Below, piece after piece: positions 7,260 to 16,611 of a DNA stretch of 39,306 bases. The first letter of the stretch is position 1. Each line of letters begins with the position of its first letter. The stretch comes from an uncultured Lachnospiraceae bacterium (GTDB taxonomy: Bacteria > Bacillota > Clostridia > Lachnospirales > Lachnospiraceae), in NCBI GenBank assembly GCA_947382625.1, contig CANDAG010000033.1, forward strand, positions 1 to 39,306, read 5' to 3'. Made by a program: the position numbers and the translations under genes. Under the pieces are notes generated by a model that searched no databases, was not told where the DNA came from, and saw only the letters and a list, made by a program, of their open reading frames with translations.

Positions 7260-8180
7260 TCAGAAGTTACCCAGAAGAACCACTTCCGTCTCCAGCGTAA
7301 TTCCTGTATTTTCTTTTACTCTTTTTTGTACTTCCCGTATCACCCCAAGGATATCCGCCGCCGTGGCGTCTCCGGTATTTACTACGAACCCGCAGTGCTT
7401 TTCGGATACCTGCGCGCCTCCCACACGGTAACCCTTTAGTCCGGCTTCCATGATCAGCTTCCCTGCGAAATATCCTTCCGGCCTTTTGAAGGTGCTGCCT
7501 GCACTGGCATATTCAAGGGGCTGCTTCTCCCTTCTCATTGCAGACAGCTCCTCCATCCGGGCCTTGATCTCGTCTTTATTTCCCGGCTTCAGGGAAAATT
7601 CCGCCTCCAGTACGATCAGAGGCTTTTGCTTGATGATACTGGTGCGATAGCCAAATTCCATGGCATCCCCTTCAAGCACGGCGATCTCTCCCCGGTCATC
7701 CATCACCGTTACCCGTTCTGTTACCTGCTTCATTTCACCGCCGTAGGCTCCTGCATTCATAACAATGCCTCCCCCAACGGTGCCCGGGATCCCGGAAGCA
7801 AATTCCAGTCCTGTCAGTCCATTTTTCAGCGCACATCCCGCCACCTGGGAAAGAAGCGCTCCTGCGCCTGCCCGGATATGGCATCCCTCCGCCTTTATTG
7901 CATTCATCCTGCTTCCGATCTGGAGCATGATACCGGGATAGCCCCCATCCCCCACCAAAAGATTACTTCCGTTACCCAAAATGAAATACGGAATCCCTTT
8001 TTCTCTGAAATAAGGAAGAAGCGCCGACAACTGCTCCGTCATACTGACCCGGATCAGGCACCTGGCTTCTCCTCCCACCCGGAAGGTTGTATGTCCGGAC
8101 ATAGCCTCATCTGGCAAAATATCCTCTTCTGGTACGTATTTCCTGATAAAATCCAACTCAAATGAACTGATACTCTCCAC
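7260..8180 (-). CDS. murB: UDP-N-acetylmuramate dehydrogenase
   Basis: A 306-residue FAD enzyme that reduces UDP-GlcNAc-enolpyruvate to UDP-MurNAc in peptidoglycan precursor synthesis. The FAD-binding stretches GNGSNLLVGDGG and ASGIPGTVGGGIVMNAGAYG are clear. SAGSTFKRP holds the catalytic Ser proton donor, and ITLETEVVLLG holds the C-terminal Glu. Size and layout fit the type II MurB of Gram-positives. The reading frame opens with a GTG codon, GTGGAGAGTATC, preceded by GGAGG about four bases upstream. It is embedded in the hprK-glcK-murB-rapZ-whiA run with short spacers. Confidence 0.95.
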   Translation of the reverse strand: MESISSFELDFIRKYVPEEDILPDEAMSGHTTFRVGGEARCLIRVSMTEQLSALLPYFREKGIPYFILGNGSNLLVGDGGYPGIMLQIGSRMNAIKAEGCHIRAGAGALLSQVAGCALKNGLTGLEFASGIPGTVGGGIVMNAGAYGGEMKQVTERVTVMDDRGEIAVLEGDAMEFGYRTSIIKQKPLIVLEAEFSLKPGNKDEIKARMEELSAMRREKQPLEYASAGSTFKRPEGYFAGKLIMEAGLKGYRVGGAQVSEKHCGFVVNTGDATAADILGVIREVQKRVKENTGITLETEVVLLGNF

Positions 8181-8213
8181 TCTGCCTCCACCTGCCGTTT
8201 TGGGTTACTGTTT

Positions 8214-9161
8214 TTATTTTTTTTCAGCGTCAAGCACCAGCTTCGCCGCGCCATAAATCCCCGCATCATTTCCAAGGGTAGCCAGAACAAACCTTACGTC
8301 CCTGCTTCCATGAAAAACATTTTTGTCGTAATGGGGTTTAATGTAATCGATCAGTACTTCTCCGGCTTTTGAAACGCCTCCTCCGATCACAATGGTATCC
8401 GGGTTCACTACTCCGGCGATCACTGACAGACCGTCTCCAAGGTATTTGCCGAATTCCTCTGCTACCTCCATGGCAAGGGCATCCTTTTGCTTGACGGCAT
8501 CAAAAACCGTTTTGGCGGAGACCTCTCCACCCCTTAAGATACTTTCTCTCTGGCTCTCTGCCAGCTTCCGGTTGGCAAGCCTTGTGATTCCCGTAGCGGA
8601 AGCATACTGCTCCATACATCCTTTGTTGCCGCAGTTACAGCTTTCCGTTTCTGCGTCCTCCACATGGATATGTCCGATCTCTCCGCCGCCTCCGGCAACA
8701 CCGGTCAGAACCCTTCCGCCTGTAATGATGCCGCCGCCTACGCCTGTGCCGAGAGTCACTGCGATCAGGTCGTTGCTTCCCTGTCCGCTCCCCTTCCACA
8801 TTTCGCCAAGAGCCGCCACATTCGCGTCATTTCCCGCCATAACCGGCAGTCCCAGGATATTTTCCAGGGTTTCCTTTATGCTGAAGGTTCCCCAGCCAAG
8901 ATTCACTGCCATACGGATCACCCCGTCACTGTTAACAGGCCCCGGAGCTCCTACTCCTACTCCAACCACTTCTTCCTCTGTCATGCCCTTTTCCCGGATC
9001 TTACCCCGGATGCTCTCTGCAATATCCGGCAGTATCTTTGAGCCGGCTTCCTCCGTCCGGGTAGGGATTTCCCATTTATCAAGAACATTCCCTTCCACAT
9101 CAAAAAGCCCCAGCTTTACCGTTGTTCCCCCAATGTCCACTCCAAAAACATATTTACTCAT
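8214..9161 (-). CDS. glcK: ROK-family glucokinase
   Basis: A 315-residue ROK kinase. It begins MSKYVFGVDIGGTTVKLGLF with the phosphate-1 motif. The ROK signature runs from GTGVGGGIITGG through GEIGHIHVE, and the zinc-binding CNCGNKGCMEQ follows. It should phosphorylate glucose to glucose-6-phosphate with ATP for non-PTS sugar entry. It lies 116 bases downstream of hprK and 33 bases upstream of murB, tying free-glucose use to the catabolite-control and wall genes around it. Other ROK members act on N-acetylated sugars or as repressors; no DNA-binding domain is present, so a kinase is favoured. GAGGG lies about eight bases upstream of the ATG. Confidence 0.88.
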   Translation of the reverse strand: MSKYVFGVDIGGTTVKLGLFDVEGNVLDKWEIPTRTEEAGSKILPDIAESIRGKIREKGMTEEEVVGVGVGAPGPVNSDGVIRMAVNLGWGTFSIKETLENILGLPVMAGNDANVAALGEMWKGSGQGSNDLIAVTLGTGVGGGIITGGRVLTGVAGGGGEIGHIHVEDAETESCNCGNKGCMEQYASATGITRLANRKLAESQRESILRGGEVSAKTVFDAVKQKDALAMEVAEEFGKYLGDGLSVIAGVVNPDTIVIGGGVSKAGEVLIDYIKPHYDKNVFHGSRDVRFVLATLGNDAGIYGAAKLVLDAEKK

Positions 9162-9277
9162 AATCTTACCCTCTCTTTATCTTTATTTCTGTTCTTGTAT
9201 TTTATGCATTTCTCTGCTGCGGATCATAGCTGTTCTGGTCTGCCGATCCGGTCTGCCGCCGTAAAGGCCGAAAGCTT

Positions 9278-10225
9278 CTACAGATCATCCTCATCCTCGT
9301 CCCGTCTTCTCGCCAGGGATTCCTGCACCCTCCGGTACAGCTCCTGGGCAGCATTGTAGCCCATCTTTTTCTGACGGTGGTTGATCGCCGCAGACTCACA
9401 GATGATCGCAAGATTCCGCCCCGGGCGGATGGGAATATTGTGGCATACCACCTTGTTCCCCAAATATTCGGTGTACTCCTCCTCCAGCCCCAGCCGGTCA
9501 TATTCCTTTTCTTTGTCCCAGTCCTCCAGGCAGATCACAAGGTCAATGTTCTGAGTGTTTTTGACGTTGGATACACCAAACAGGGTCTTTACGTCCACAA
9601 TGCCGATACCCCGCAGCTCGATAAAATGCTTTGTGATATCCGGCGCAGAGCCTACCAGTGTATCGTCGCTCACTTTCCTGATCTCAACCGCATCATCTGC
9701 CACCAGCCGGTGTCCTCTCTGGATCAGCTCCAGAGCCGCCTCCGACTTGCCGATCCCGCTCTCGCCCGTGATCAGTACGCCCTCTCCGTAAATATCCACC
9801 AATACGCCATGAACGGAGATACAGGGCGCCAGCATTACATTCAGCCACCGGATGATCTCCGCCATAAAAGCAGAGGTTGCCTTTTTGGTCATCAACAGAG
9901 GAATCTTATACTCCATTGCGATCTCCATAAAAAGATCGTTGGGCCTAAGCTCCCTGCAAAAAACAAATGCCGGTATTTCGCAGGAAAGAAGCCGGGTATA
10001 AATCTCCCTCTGCCTCTCCTCCGGCAGCGATCCCATATAAGTATATTCCACGAAGCCAATGATCTGAAGCCTGGTGGCCTCAAAATGCTCAAAATAGCCT
10101 GCCAGCTGAAGCGCCGGCCGGTTGATGTCCGGCTGCCTGATCTTTATTTTGGATAGATCCAGCTCCGGTGTCAGATTGATCAGCTTCATTTTTTCGATGA
10201 TCTGTTCCAGTTTTATGCTTGCCAT
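9278..10225 (-). CDS. hprK: HPr kinase/phosphorylase
   Basis: A 315-residue HprK. The N-terminal regulatory domain starts MASIKLEQIIEKMKL. The kinase domain has the P-loop GESGIGKSEAALEL, then LVADDAVEI with the catalytic Asp, and the HprK signature IELRGIGIVDVKTLFG. It phosphorylates and dephosphorylates Ser46 of HPr-type proteins according to metabolic state. Likely targets are the Crh-like protein at 5131-5391 and perhaps the HPr at 22329-22592. The frame stays open to 10306, but the ATG at 10225 matches the family N-terminus and has GAGG about six bases upstream. An 8-bp GC hairpin (10258-10283) lies in its leader. The C-terminus ends in a very charged tail, RRRDEDEDDL. Confidence 0.95.
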   Translation of the reverse strand: MASIKLEQIIEKMKLINLTPELDLSKIKIRQPDINRPALQLAGYFEHFEATRLQIIGFVEYTYMGSLPEERQREIYTRLLSCEIPAFVFCRELRPNDLFMEIAMEYKIPLLMTKKATSAFMAEIIRWLNVMLAPCISVHGVLVDIYGEGVLITGESGIGKSEAALELIQRGHRLVADDAVEIRKVSDDTLVGSAPDITKHFIELRGIGIVDVKTLFGVSNVKNTQNIDLVICLEDWDKEKEYDRLGLEEEYTEYLGNKVVCHNIPIRPGRNLAIICESAAINHRQKKMGYNAAQELYRRVQESLARRRDEDEDDL

Positions 10226-10257
10226 ACCTGCCCTCTCTTCCCTTGTCACTGTCTGTG

Positions 10258-10283
10258 CCGGCCATGCGGCAAATAATGGCCGG
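10258..10283 (-). other. Hairpin in the uvrC-hprK spacer
   Basis: CCGGCCAT and ATGGCCGG form a perfect 8-bp stem around a 10-base loop, about 30 bases before the hprK start. No T-run follows on the minus strand, so it is not a simple terminator. It may mark an mRNA processing or stability site. Confidence 0.4.
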
Positions 10284-10350
10284 AGCACAAACGTAACCTT
10301 TATCAAACTCTTTCTCCCAGTCTAACACAAAAACATCGGAATCTCAATGG

Positions 10351-12231
10351 TCACTGGCTCACCTGTTCCTTTTCCTCATGGAAGAAATCATAAATTCCCT
10401 GTGCCACTGATACCGGGATCTCATCCACCCCTGCAAGGGTTTCCACATCCGCATTTTTGACTTCCTCAATGGATTTGAACCGCCGCATGAGCGCCTTCCT
10501 TCTGGCAGGCCCCACCCCCGGGATCTCATCCAGCACGGATTTTACCTGCGCTTTGGAACGCAGGGAACGGTGATACTCAATGGCAAAGCGGTGGGCTTCA
10601 TCCTGCACTCTGGTAATGAGCTTAAAGCCCTCGCTGCCTCTGTCTATCTGTATCTCTTCATTATTATAATATAACCCTCTGGTATTATGATTATCATCCT
10701 TAACCATCCCGCATACGGGAATATCCAGTTCAAGCTCCTTCAAAACCTGAAGGGCTATGTTTACCTGTCCCTTACCGCCATCCATGAGCAACAGATCCGG
10801 AAACTTGGTGAAGCTTCCAAACTCTGCCTCCAGCTCCTTATACTCCAATTCCTTCTGTTCTTCCATGCCATGTCTGAATCTTCTGGTAAGAACCTCCTTC
10901 ATACAGGCGTAATCATCCGGTCCCGAAACGGTTTTGATACGGAACTTCCGGTAATCGCTTCTCTTTGGTTTTCCCTTTTCGTAAACGATCATTGACCCTA
11001 CATTGGCGAAACCGCTGATATTAGATATGTCATAGGCCTCCATGCGACTCACATCCTCAAGGCCCAAAAGCCCTGCGATCTCCTTGACCGCTCCTATGGT
11101 CCTTCCTTCCTCCCGCCTGATCCGTTCTTTATCCTGGCTAAGGACCAGCATGGCGTTTTTGGCGGCCAGCTCTACTAATTTTTCTTTATATCCTATTTTA
11201 GGTATCTTGATGTAAACTCTGGCGCCCTTTCTCTTGGTCAGCCACTGTTCGATGACCTCTATATCCTCAATGGCCTCCTGCAGCATCAGTTCCCGGGGGA
11301 TAAACGGCGTGCCTGCATAAAACTGCTTCACAAAATCCAGCAAAATCTGGGCTCTGGGCGTTTCCGCCACATGGGTCATATAAAAATGCTCTCTGCCGAT
11401 CAGCTTTCCGTCCCGCACAAAAAATACCTGGACCACCGCATCCCGGTCATCGCAGGCCAATGCAATGATATCCTTATCCTCCCCATCGCTGTCCGTAATC
11501 TTCTGTTTGGAGGCGATCTGCTTTACACTGTTATATAGATCCCTGTAACGGATCGCATCCTCAAATTCCAACCGTTCGGAGGCCTCCTGCATCTTTTGTC
11601 CCAGCTCCTTAAGGGTATCCTGATAGCTGCCGTTCAAAAAATCCAGGGCTTTCTTTACCTGTACCTGATATTCCTCCTCAGATATATCCCCCTGGCAGGG
11701 AGCCAGGCACTGCTTGATATGGTAGTTCAGGCAGGCTCTGTCATTTCCGCATTCTCTGGGAAGATTTTTGCTGCAGGTCCTGAGCTGGTAAAGCTTATTG
11801 ATCAGATCGATGGTATCCTTCACTGCCGCCGCGCTGGAATAAGGTCCAAAGTATCTGGATCTGTCTTTTTTCATCTGTCTGGAAAAGAGCACTCTTGGAT
11901 AGGATTCTCCTACTGTAACCTTAATATACGGATAGGTCTTGTCATCCTTAAGCAGTGTATTGTATTTGGGACTGTGCTCCTTGATCAGGTTGTTCTCCAA
12001 AACCAACGCCTCTAACTCGGAATCCGTGACAATATATTCAAACCGGCTGATCAGGGAAACCATCTTGTCGATCTGCGGCCCTCTTCCGATATTTTTGCGA
12101 AAATAGGATCTGACCCGACTGTGAAGATTTACCGCTTTCCCAACATATATGATCTGATCCATCTCGTCATGCATAATATAGACTCCCGGACAATTAGGGA
12201 GCTTCTTCAATTCTTCCTGAATATCAAACAT
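10351..12231 (-). CDS. uvrC: Excinuclease ABC subunit C
   Basis: A 626-residue UvrC, full length. The N-terminal GIY-YIG nuclease ([27 protein letters not shown]) makes the 3' incision. [19 protein letters not shown] is the Cys-rich stretch. [14 protein letters not shown] is the UVR motif that binds UvrB. The RNase H-like endonuclease half ([20 protein letters not shown]) makes the 5' incision, and the helix-hairpin-helix pair at the C-terminus ([16 protein letters not shown]) binds DNA. Together with UvrA and UvrB (34391-39306) it performs nucleotide excision repair. AGGAG lies five bases before the ATG. It is downstream of ftsH, separated by an imperfect terminator. Confidence 0.97.
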   Translation of the reverse strand: MFDIQEELKKLPNCPGVYIMHDEMDQIIYVGKAVNLHSRVRSYFRKNIGRGPQIDKMVSLISRFEYIVTDSELEALVLENNLIKEHSPKYNTLLKDDKTYPYIKVTVGESYPRVLFSRQMKKDRSRYFGPYSSAAAVKDTIDLINKLYQLRTCSKNLPRECGNDRACLNYHIKQCLAPCQGDISEEEYQVQVKKALDFLNGSYQDTLKELGQKMQEASERLEFEDAIRYRDLYNSVKQIASKQKITDSDGEDKDIIALACDDRDAVVQVFFVRDGKLIGREHFYMTHVAETPRAQILLDFVKQFYAGTPFIPRELMLQEAIEDIEVIEQWLTKRKGARVYIKIPKIGYKEKLVELAAKNAMLVLSQDKERIRREEGRTIGAVKEIAGLLGLEDVSRMEAYDISNISGFANVGSMIVYEKGKPKRSDYRKFRIKTVSGPDDYACMKEVLTRRFRHGMEEQKELEYKELEAEFGSFTKFPDLLLMDGGKGQVNIALQVLKELELDIPVCGMVKDDNHNTRGLYYNNEEIQIDRGSEGFKLITRVQDEAHRFAIEYHRSLRSKAQVKSVLDEIPGVGPARRKALMRRFKSIEEVKNADVETLAGVDEIPVSVAQGIYDFFHEEKEQVSQ

Positions 12232-12306
12232 GGCTTCTCCTGTCTGCCTGTTTTTTGCAATTATATAAAGCTGTCTTCCTCCGCGGATTTCCCCTACGTC
12301 AACAAA

Positions 12307-12346
12307 GACATCATTATAAGGAAACTTCTGTTTCCCAAATGATGTC
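12307..12346 (-). terminator. Two-part hairpin between ftsH and uvrC
   Basis: GACATCATT (12307-12315) pairs fully with AATGATGTC (12338-12346), and inside it GGAAAC pairs with GTTTCC around a four-base loop. On the minus strand TTTGTTG follows, so termination is probably partial. Confidence 0.45.
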
Positions 12347-12383
12347 CATTGTCTTTTAGGTCAGCCTTTTATTGCCGGCAGAT

Positions 12384-14621
12384 TTATTCAAAGAAATCCG
12401 AGGGTGCATTGGAAAAACGTCCTGTCTCTCCCCGGTGTGGGGCAGCATCCCTGTTCTGCCAGGGATCCTCCGGCGCTTTTTCTGTGTTTCCTTCTGCGGT
12501 GTTTTCCGGTTTATGCTTTTCCTCAGTCTCTGGTACAGCTTCCGTCTCAGCCTCCGGTTTAACCTCTGCAACAGCTTCTGCCTGCCCGGATTCATCCCCG
12601 GAGCTTTCTTCTGGCAATCCATTTTGTCCCGGATTTTCGCCTTCCTGCTCCTGTTCCTTCTCCTCAGGCTCCGGAATTCCTTTTTCCTTCCGGTATATCT
12701 TCATAAATTCTTTTCCGCTGATGGTTTCCTTTTCGATCAGGTGAGCGGCCAGCTTATCCATTACCTCCCGGTTCCCGGACAAAAGCTCCTTGGCTTCCTC
12801 GTAGCACTGCTTCAGGGTTTCCATTACCTCGGTGTCTACATCCGACGCCGTCCTGTCGCTGCAGGTCAGTCTGGCTCCTCCTCCCAGATACTCGCTTTCC
12901 ACGGTTGCCAGACCCATCAGGCCGAACCGCTTGCTCATACCAAAGCGGGTGATCATATTGGTGGCAATGTTAGTTGCCTGCTCAATATCATTGGCGGCGC
13001 CGGTGGTAACATTGCCGAACACAATTTCCTCTGCTGCCCTGCCGCCCAAAAGGCTCACCAGTCTGTCGTGAAGCTCGCCTTCTGTCTGCAGATATTTCTC
13101 TTCCTCCGGCACATGCATGACATATCCAAGAGCTCCCATGGTTCTGGGAACGATGGTGATCTTCTGCACCGGCTCTGAATTTTTCTGTAACGCACTGATC
13201 AGTGCATGCCCCACCTCATGATAGGATACGATCTTCCGCTCTTCCTTACTCATGATGCGGTCCTTCTTTTCTTTGCCCACCAGAACCTGCTCCACTGCAT
13301 CAAACAGATCCTTTTGGGTTACATATTCTCTGCCGTGCTGCACCGCGTTGATGGCGGCTTCATTGATCATATTGGCCAAGTCCGCTCCCACGGCTCCACT
13401 GGTGGCAAGGGCAATGGCATCTAAATCCACGCTTTCATCCAGGTGTACATCCTTGGCGTGTACCTTGAGGATCTCTACCCTTCCCTTCAGATCCGGCTTA
13501 TCCACAATGATCCTTCTGTCAAAGCGCCCCGGACGCAACAACGCCTTATCCAGTATTTCCGGGCGGTTGGTAGCCCCTAGCACCAGGATACCCTTGGAGG
13601 TATCAAAGCCGTCCATCTCCGACAGAAGCTGATTTAAGGTCTGCTCTCTCTCCTCGTTGCCGCCGCCGTATTTATTGTCACGGCTTCGTCCGATCGCATC
13701 TATCTCATCAATAAATATAATACAGGGTGCATTCTTGGTGGCATCCTTAAAAAGATCCCTCACACGGGAAGCTCCCACACCCACATACAACTCAATAAAG
13801 TCAGAACCTGACAGGGAAAAGAAAGGCACCTTCGCCTCGCCGGCCACTGCCTTGGCCAGAAGGGTTTTGCCTGTTCCCGGAGGTCCCACCAGCAATGCGC
13901 CCTTGGGAAGCTTCGCCCCGATCTTCACATATTTGCCGGGGTTATGCAAAAAATCCACTACCTCCTGAAGGGACTCCTTGGCCTCATCCTCACCGGCCAC
14001 ATCCTTAAAGGTGATCCCTGTTTCCCGCTGAACGTATACCTTGGCGTTGCTCTTGCCCACTCCCATAGGGCCGCCGCCCTTGGACATCTTGCGGAACAGC
14101 AGGCTGAGAAGCCCCCACATAAGGATGAAGGGAAATACATAGGACAGCAAAAAGCTGATGATCGTGCTGGTGCCGTCTGCCACCTGTCCCTTTACCTCCA
14201 CGTGGTTAGCCAGAAGGCGGTTCGTCAATGTATCGTCATCCTCGATCTTGCCGGTATAATAGCTCACCGCCGGATTGATGCCATACATATATAAAAGAGG
14301 AGACTGGTTAACCGCTTCCGACTGAGGCTGGATATATACTCTGTCCGGCCCGATCACTACCGACTCGATCTTACCGTCCTCTAACATCTCAATAAATTCG
14401 TTATAAGAAATCTCCTGCTCCGAATCTCCTGTGATCAGCTTCACGAAGGAGCTGACTAAAAGGAGTGACAAAAGAGCCGCTATGATAAACATGATGATAT
14501 TCTGTCTTCTGGGGTCCTTGCCGGATCCTCCCGGACCACCGGAGCCGTTATTGCCGCCTCCTCCCGGATTGCCTCCGCCCCCCGGGCCACCCTCGTATTG
14601 ATTTAAGTTATTTTCACTCAT
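12384..14621 (-). CDS. ftsH: ATP-dependent zinc metalloprotease FtsH
   Basis: A 745-residue membrane AAA+ protease that removes damaged or regulatory membrane and cytosolic proteins. In order: a Gly-rich N-terminal tail (about 1-40), TM1 (NIIMFIIAALLSLLLVSSFV), an extracytoplasmic domain, and TM2 (SFLLSYVFPFILMWGLL). Then come Walker A GPPGTGKT, Walker B CIIFIDEIDAIG, the second region of homology ending RPGRFDRRI, and the zinc site HEVGH. The last 96 residues (650-745) are a low-complexity tail rich in Glu and Pro, longer than in most FtsH proteins. I prefer the ATG at 14621, with GGAG about seven bases upstream, over one at 14633. A TTGATT-N17-TATAAT promoter precedes the gene and pyrG is divergent. 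Confidence 0.95.
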   Translation of the reverse strand: MSENNLNQYEGGPGGGGNPGGGGNNGSGGPGGSGKDPRRQNIIMFIIAALLSLLLVSSFVKLITGDSEQEISYNEFIEMLEDGKIESVVIGPDRVYIQPQSEAVNQSPLLYMYGINPAVSYYTGKIEDDDTLTNRLLANHVEVKGQVADGTSTIISFLLSYVFPFILMWGLLSLLFRKMSKGGGPMGVGKSNAKVYVQRETGITFKDVAGEDEAKESLQEVVDFLHNPGKYVKIGAKLPKGALLVGPPGTGKTLLAKAVAGEAKVPFFSLSGSDFIELYVGVGASRVRDLFKDATKNAPCIIFIDEIDAIGRSRDNKYGGGNEEREQTLNQLLSEMDGFDTSKGILVLGATNRPEILDKALLRPGRFDRRIIVDKPDLKGRVEILKVHAKDVHLDESVDLDAIALATSGAVGADLANMINEAAINAVQHGREYVTQKDLFDAVEQVLVGKEKKDRIMSKEERKIVSYHEVGHALISALQKNSEPVQKITIVPRTMGALGYVMHVPEEEKYLQTEGELHDRLVSLLGGRAAEEIVFGNVTTGAANDIEQATNIATNMITRFGMSKRFGLMGLATVESEYLGGGARLTCSDRTASDVDTEVMETLKQCYEEAKELLSGNREVMDKLAAHLIEKETISGKEFMKIYRKEKGIPEPEEKEQEQEGENPGQNGLPEESSGDESGQAEAVAEVKPEAETEAVPETEEKHKPENTAEGNTEKAPEDPWQNRDAAPHRGETGRFSNAPSDFFE

Positions 14622-14683
14622 GATACTCTCCATCTGTATTTTTATAACCCTTGCCGAACTGCATGGTTAGGTTTTCCTTTTCC

Positions 14684-14712
14684 ATTATAGTGACTGGGTA
14701 TCCATAAATCAA
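14684..14712 (-). promoter_or_regulatory. ftsH: Sigma-A promoter of ftsH
   Basis: Minus-strand TTGATT (14707-14712), a 17-base spacer and a perfect TATAAT (14684-14689). The ftsH ATG lies about 62 bases downstream. Confidence 0.75.
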
Positions 14713-14809
14713 TAATAAGATTATGAATTTATCCGTTTATTCTATAAAATTTTATTAAATATTTGCGTCTTTTTGGGATTAACAGTAGATTTTCTCCATC
14801 CTTTTATTG

Positions 14810-14815
14810 TATAAT
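14810..14815 (+). promoter_or_regulatory. pyrG: -10 element of the pyrG promoter
   Basis: TATAAT at 14810-14815 with only a weak -35 (GATTTT, 17-base spacer). The start point would fall near 14822, giving a leader of under 30 bases, too short for a terminator-type attenuator. Confidence 0.55.
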
Positions 14816-14849
14816 AGAAATGATTTGTTTCATAATTGGAGGGTATATT

Positions 14850-16466
14850 ATGGCTGTAAAATACGTATTTGTAACTGGCGGCGTTGTGTCGGGTTTAGGC
14901 AAGGGGATCACAGCCGCATCCCTGGGCAGACTGCTGAAGGCAAGGGGCTACAAGGTCACCATGCAGAAATTTGACCCCTATATCAATATTGATCCGGGAA
15001 CTATGAATCCCATTCAGCACGGCGAGGTTTTTGTCACGGAAGACGGAACCGAAACCGATCTTGATCTTGGGCACTATGAACGTTTTATCGACGAAAACCT
15101 GGACAAGAACTCAAACGTTACCACAGGCAAGATCTACTGGAGCGTTCTTCAGAAGGAACGCCGGGGAGACTATGGCGGCGGCACGGTTCAGGTAATCCCT
15201 CATATCACCAATGAGATCAAAAGCCGTTTTTACCGGAACTTTACAGATGAAGAGACCCGCATCGCCATCATCGAAGTCGGCGGTACCGTGGGAGATATCG
15301 AAAGCCAGCCTTTCTTAGAATCCCTCAGACAGTTCCAGCATGAGATCGGACACGAAAACGCTATTTTGATCCACGTAACCCTGATCCCTTATCTGAAGGC
15401 CTCCCAGGAAATGAAGACCAAGCCCACCCAGGCCAGCGTCAAGGAGCTCCAGGGGATGGGTATCCAGCCGGACATTATCGTATGCCGCAGCGAATACCCC
15501 TTAAATCAGGGAATTAAGGACAAAATTGCCCTGTTCTGCAATGTGCCTAACAACCACGTGCTGCAGAATCTGGATGTAGAATACCTTTATGAGGCTCCAC
15601 TCGCCATGGAAAACGAGCATCTGGCTCAGGTGGCCTGCGAGTGCCTGAATCTGGAATGCCCCGAACCGGATCTTACCGACTGGCGGGCAATGGTAGATTC
15701 CTTAAGAGCTCCCGAGGGTGAAGTAAACATTGCTATCGTGGGTAAATATGTACAGCTTCACGATGCTTATATCAGTGTTGTGGAGGCCTTAAAGCATGGC
15801 GGCATTTCCAACCATGTAACCGTTAACATCAAATGGATCAATTCCGAAAATGTAACCGCAGAAACCGCAGAGGAGCTTCTCGGAGACGTAAACGGCATCC
15901 TTGTCCCCGGCGGCTTCGGTCCAAGAGGGATCGAGGGTAAGATATGCGCTATTACCTATGCAAGGACCCATAACATTCCATTCCTGGGTCTGTGCCTGGG
16001 CATGCAGCTTTCTATTGTTGAATTCGCACGTAATGTGGTGGGCTATAACGATGCTCACAGCATTGAGCTGAATCCTTCCACCACCCATCCTGTCATTGCT
16101 CTCATGCCTGACCAGAACGGCGTGGAGGATATTGGAGGAACATTAAGGCTTGGTTCATACCCCTGCGTATTGGACAAGACCTCCAAAGCTTATGAGCTTT
16201 ATGGGGAAGAAACGATCCATGAACGTCACAGGCATCGTTATGAAGTAAACAACGATTTCCGCTCCTCTCTCACAGAGCACGGGCTGAAGCTCTCAGGTCT
16301 CTCTCCTGACGGACGGATCGTTGAAATGTGCGAGCTTCCGGAGCACCCCTTCTTCCTTGCAACCCAGGGACATCCGGAGCTGAAATCCAGACCCAACAGG
16401 CCTCATCCTCTTTTTAAGGGCTTTGTAAGGGCGGCTGTGGACCAGCAAAAAAACGGCGAACAGTAA
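14850..16466 (+). CDS. pyrG: CTP synthase
   Basis: A 538-residue CTP synthase that aminates UTP with glutamine nitrogen, completing pyrimidine nucleotide synthesis. The N-terminal synthetase domain opens [18 protein letters not shown] (P-loop) and contains [14 protein letters not shown]. The C-terminal class I glutamine amidotransferase domain has the nucleophile in GLCLGMQ and the His-Glu pair in GHPELKSRP. The frame is open from 14763, but the ATG at 14850 matches the family and has GGAGGG six bases upstream. The gene appears monocistronic, ending in the strong terminator at 16501-16534. Confidence 0.97.
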   Translation: MAVKYVFVTGGVVSGLGKGITAASLGRLLKARGYKVTMQKFDPYINIDPGTMNPIQHGEVFVTEDGTETDLDLGHYERFIDENLDKNSNVTTGKIYWSVLQKERRGDYGGGTVQVIPHITNEIKSRFYRNFTDEETRIAIIEVGGTVGDIESQPFLESLRQFQHEIGHENAILIHVTLIPYLKASQEMKTKPTQASVKELQGMGIQPDIIVCRSEYPLNQGIKDKIALFCNVPNNHVLQNLDVEYLYEAPLAMENEHLAQVACECLNLECPEPDLTDWRAMVDSLRAPEGEVNIAIVGKYVQLHDAYISVVEALKHGGISNHVTVNIKWINSENVTAETAEELLGDVNGILVPGGFGPRGIEGKICAITYARTHNIPFLGLCLGMQLSIVEFARNVVGYNDAHSIELNPSTTHPVIALMPDQNGVEDIGGTLRLGSYPCVLDKTSKAYELYGEETIHERHRHRYEVNNDFRSSLTEHGLKLSGLSPDGRIVEMCELPEHPFFLATQGHPELKSRPNRPHPLFKGFVRAAVDQQKNGEQ

Positions 16467-16500
16467 GCTGTCACGCTTTGGGAATCATTCTTATATAACA

Positions 16501-16534
16501 AAAGGGGTACATGAAAATTCTCATGTACCCTTTT
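16501..16534 (+). terminator. Bidirectional terminator shared by pyrG and the flagellin gene
   Basis: GGGTACATGA (16505-16514) pairs with TCATGTACCC (16521-16530) around a 6-base loop, with an A-run before and a T-run after. It therefore serves pyrG on the plus strand and the flagellin gene on the minus strand. Confidence 0.85.
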
Positions 16535-16542
16535 CTGATCAG

Positions 16543-16569
16543 AGGCTGTCACGCGGAGCGTAACAGCCT
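16543..16569. repeat. Intergenic hairpin with CGC-loop-GCGT core
   Basis: GCTGTCACGC and GCGTAACAGC (16545-16567) form a 10-position stem with one C-A mismatch around the loop GGA. Length and core match the two hairpins at 20307-20329 and 20343-20365. The half-site GCTGTCACGC also occurs near 16468. Confidence 0.5.
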
Positions 16570-16611
16570 TTGCTTATCTCAGACAGATTTGTATCAAATC
16601 CTTATCCCGGA

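Noticed and set aside
8392-9264. Plus-strand open frame of about 290 codons, rich in Ser, Thr and Pro
   Set aside because: Its composition is what reading antisense to the Gly-rich ROK glucokinase gives; no motif or start signal supports it.
9377-10156. Plus-strand open frame of about 259 codons
   Set aside because: Fully antisense to hprK, whose kinase motifs are intact; no homology seen.
12372-13178. Plus-strand hydrophobic open frame of about 268 codons that looks like a membrane protein
   Set aside because: The Phe/Leu/Ser-rich part is the complement of the Glu-rich FtsH tail; this gives false membrane segments.
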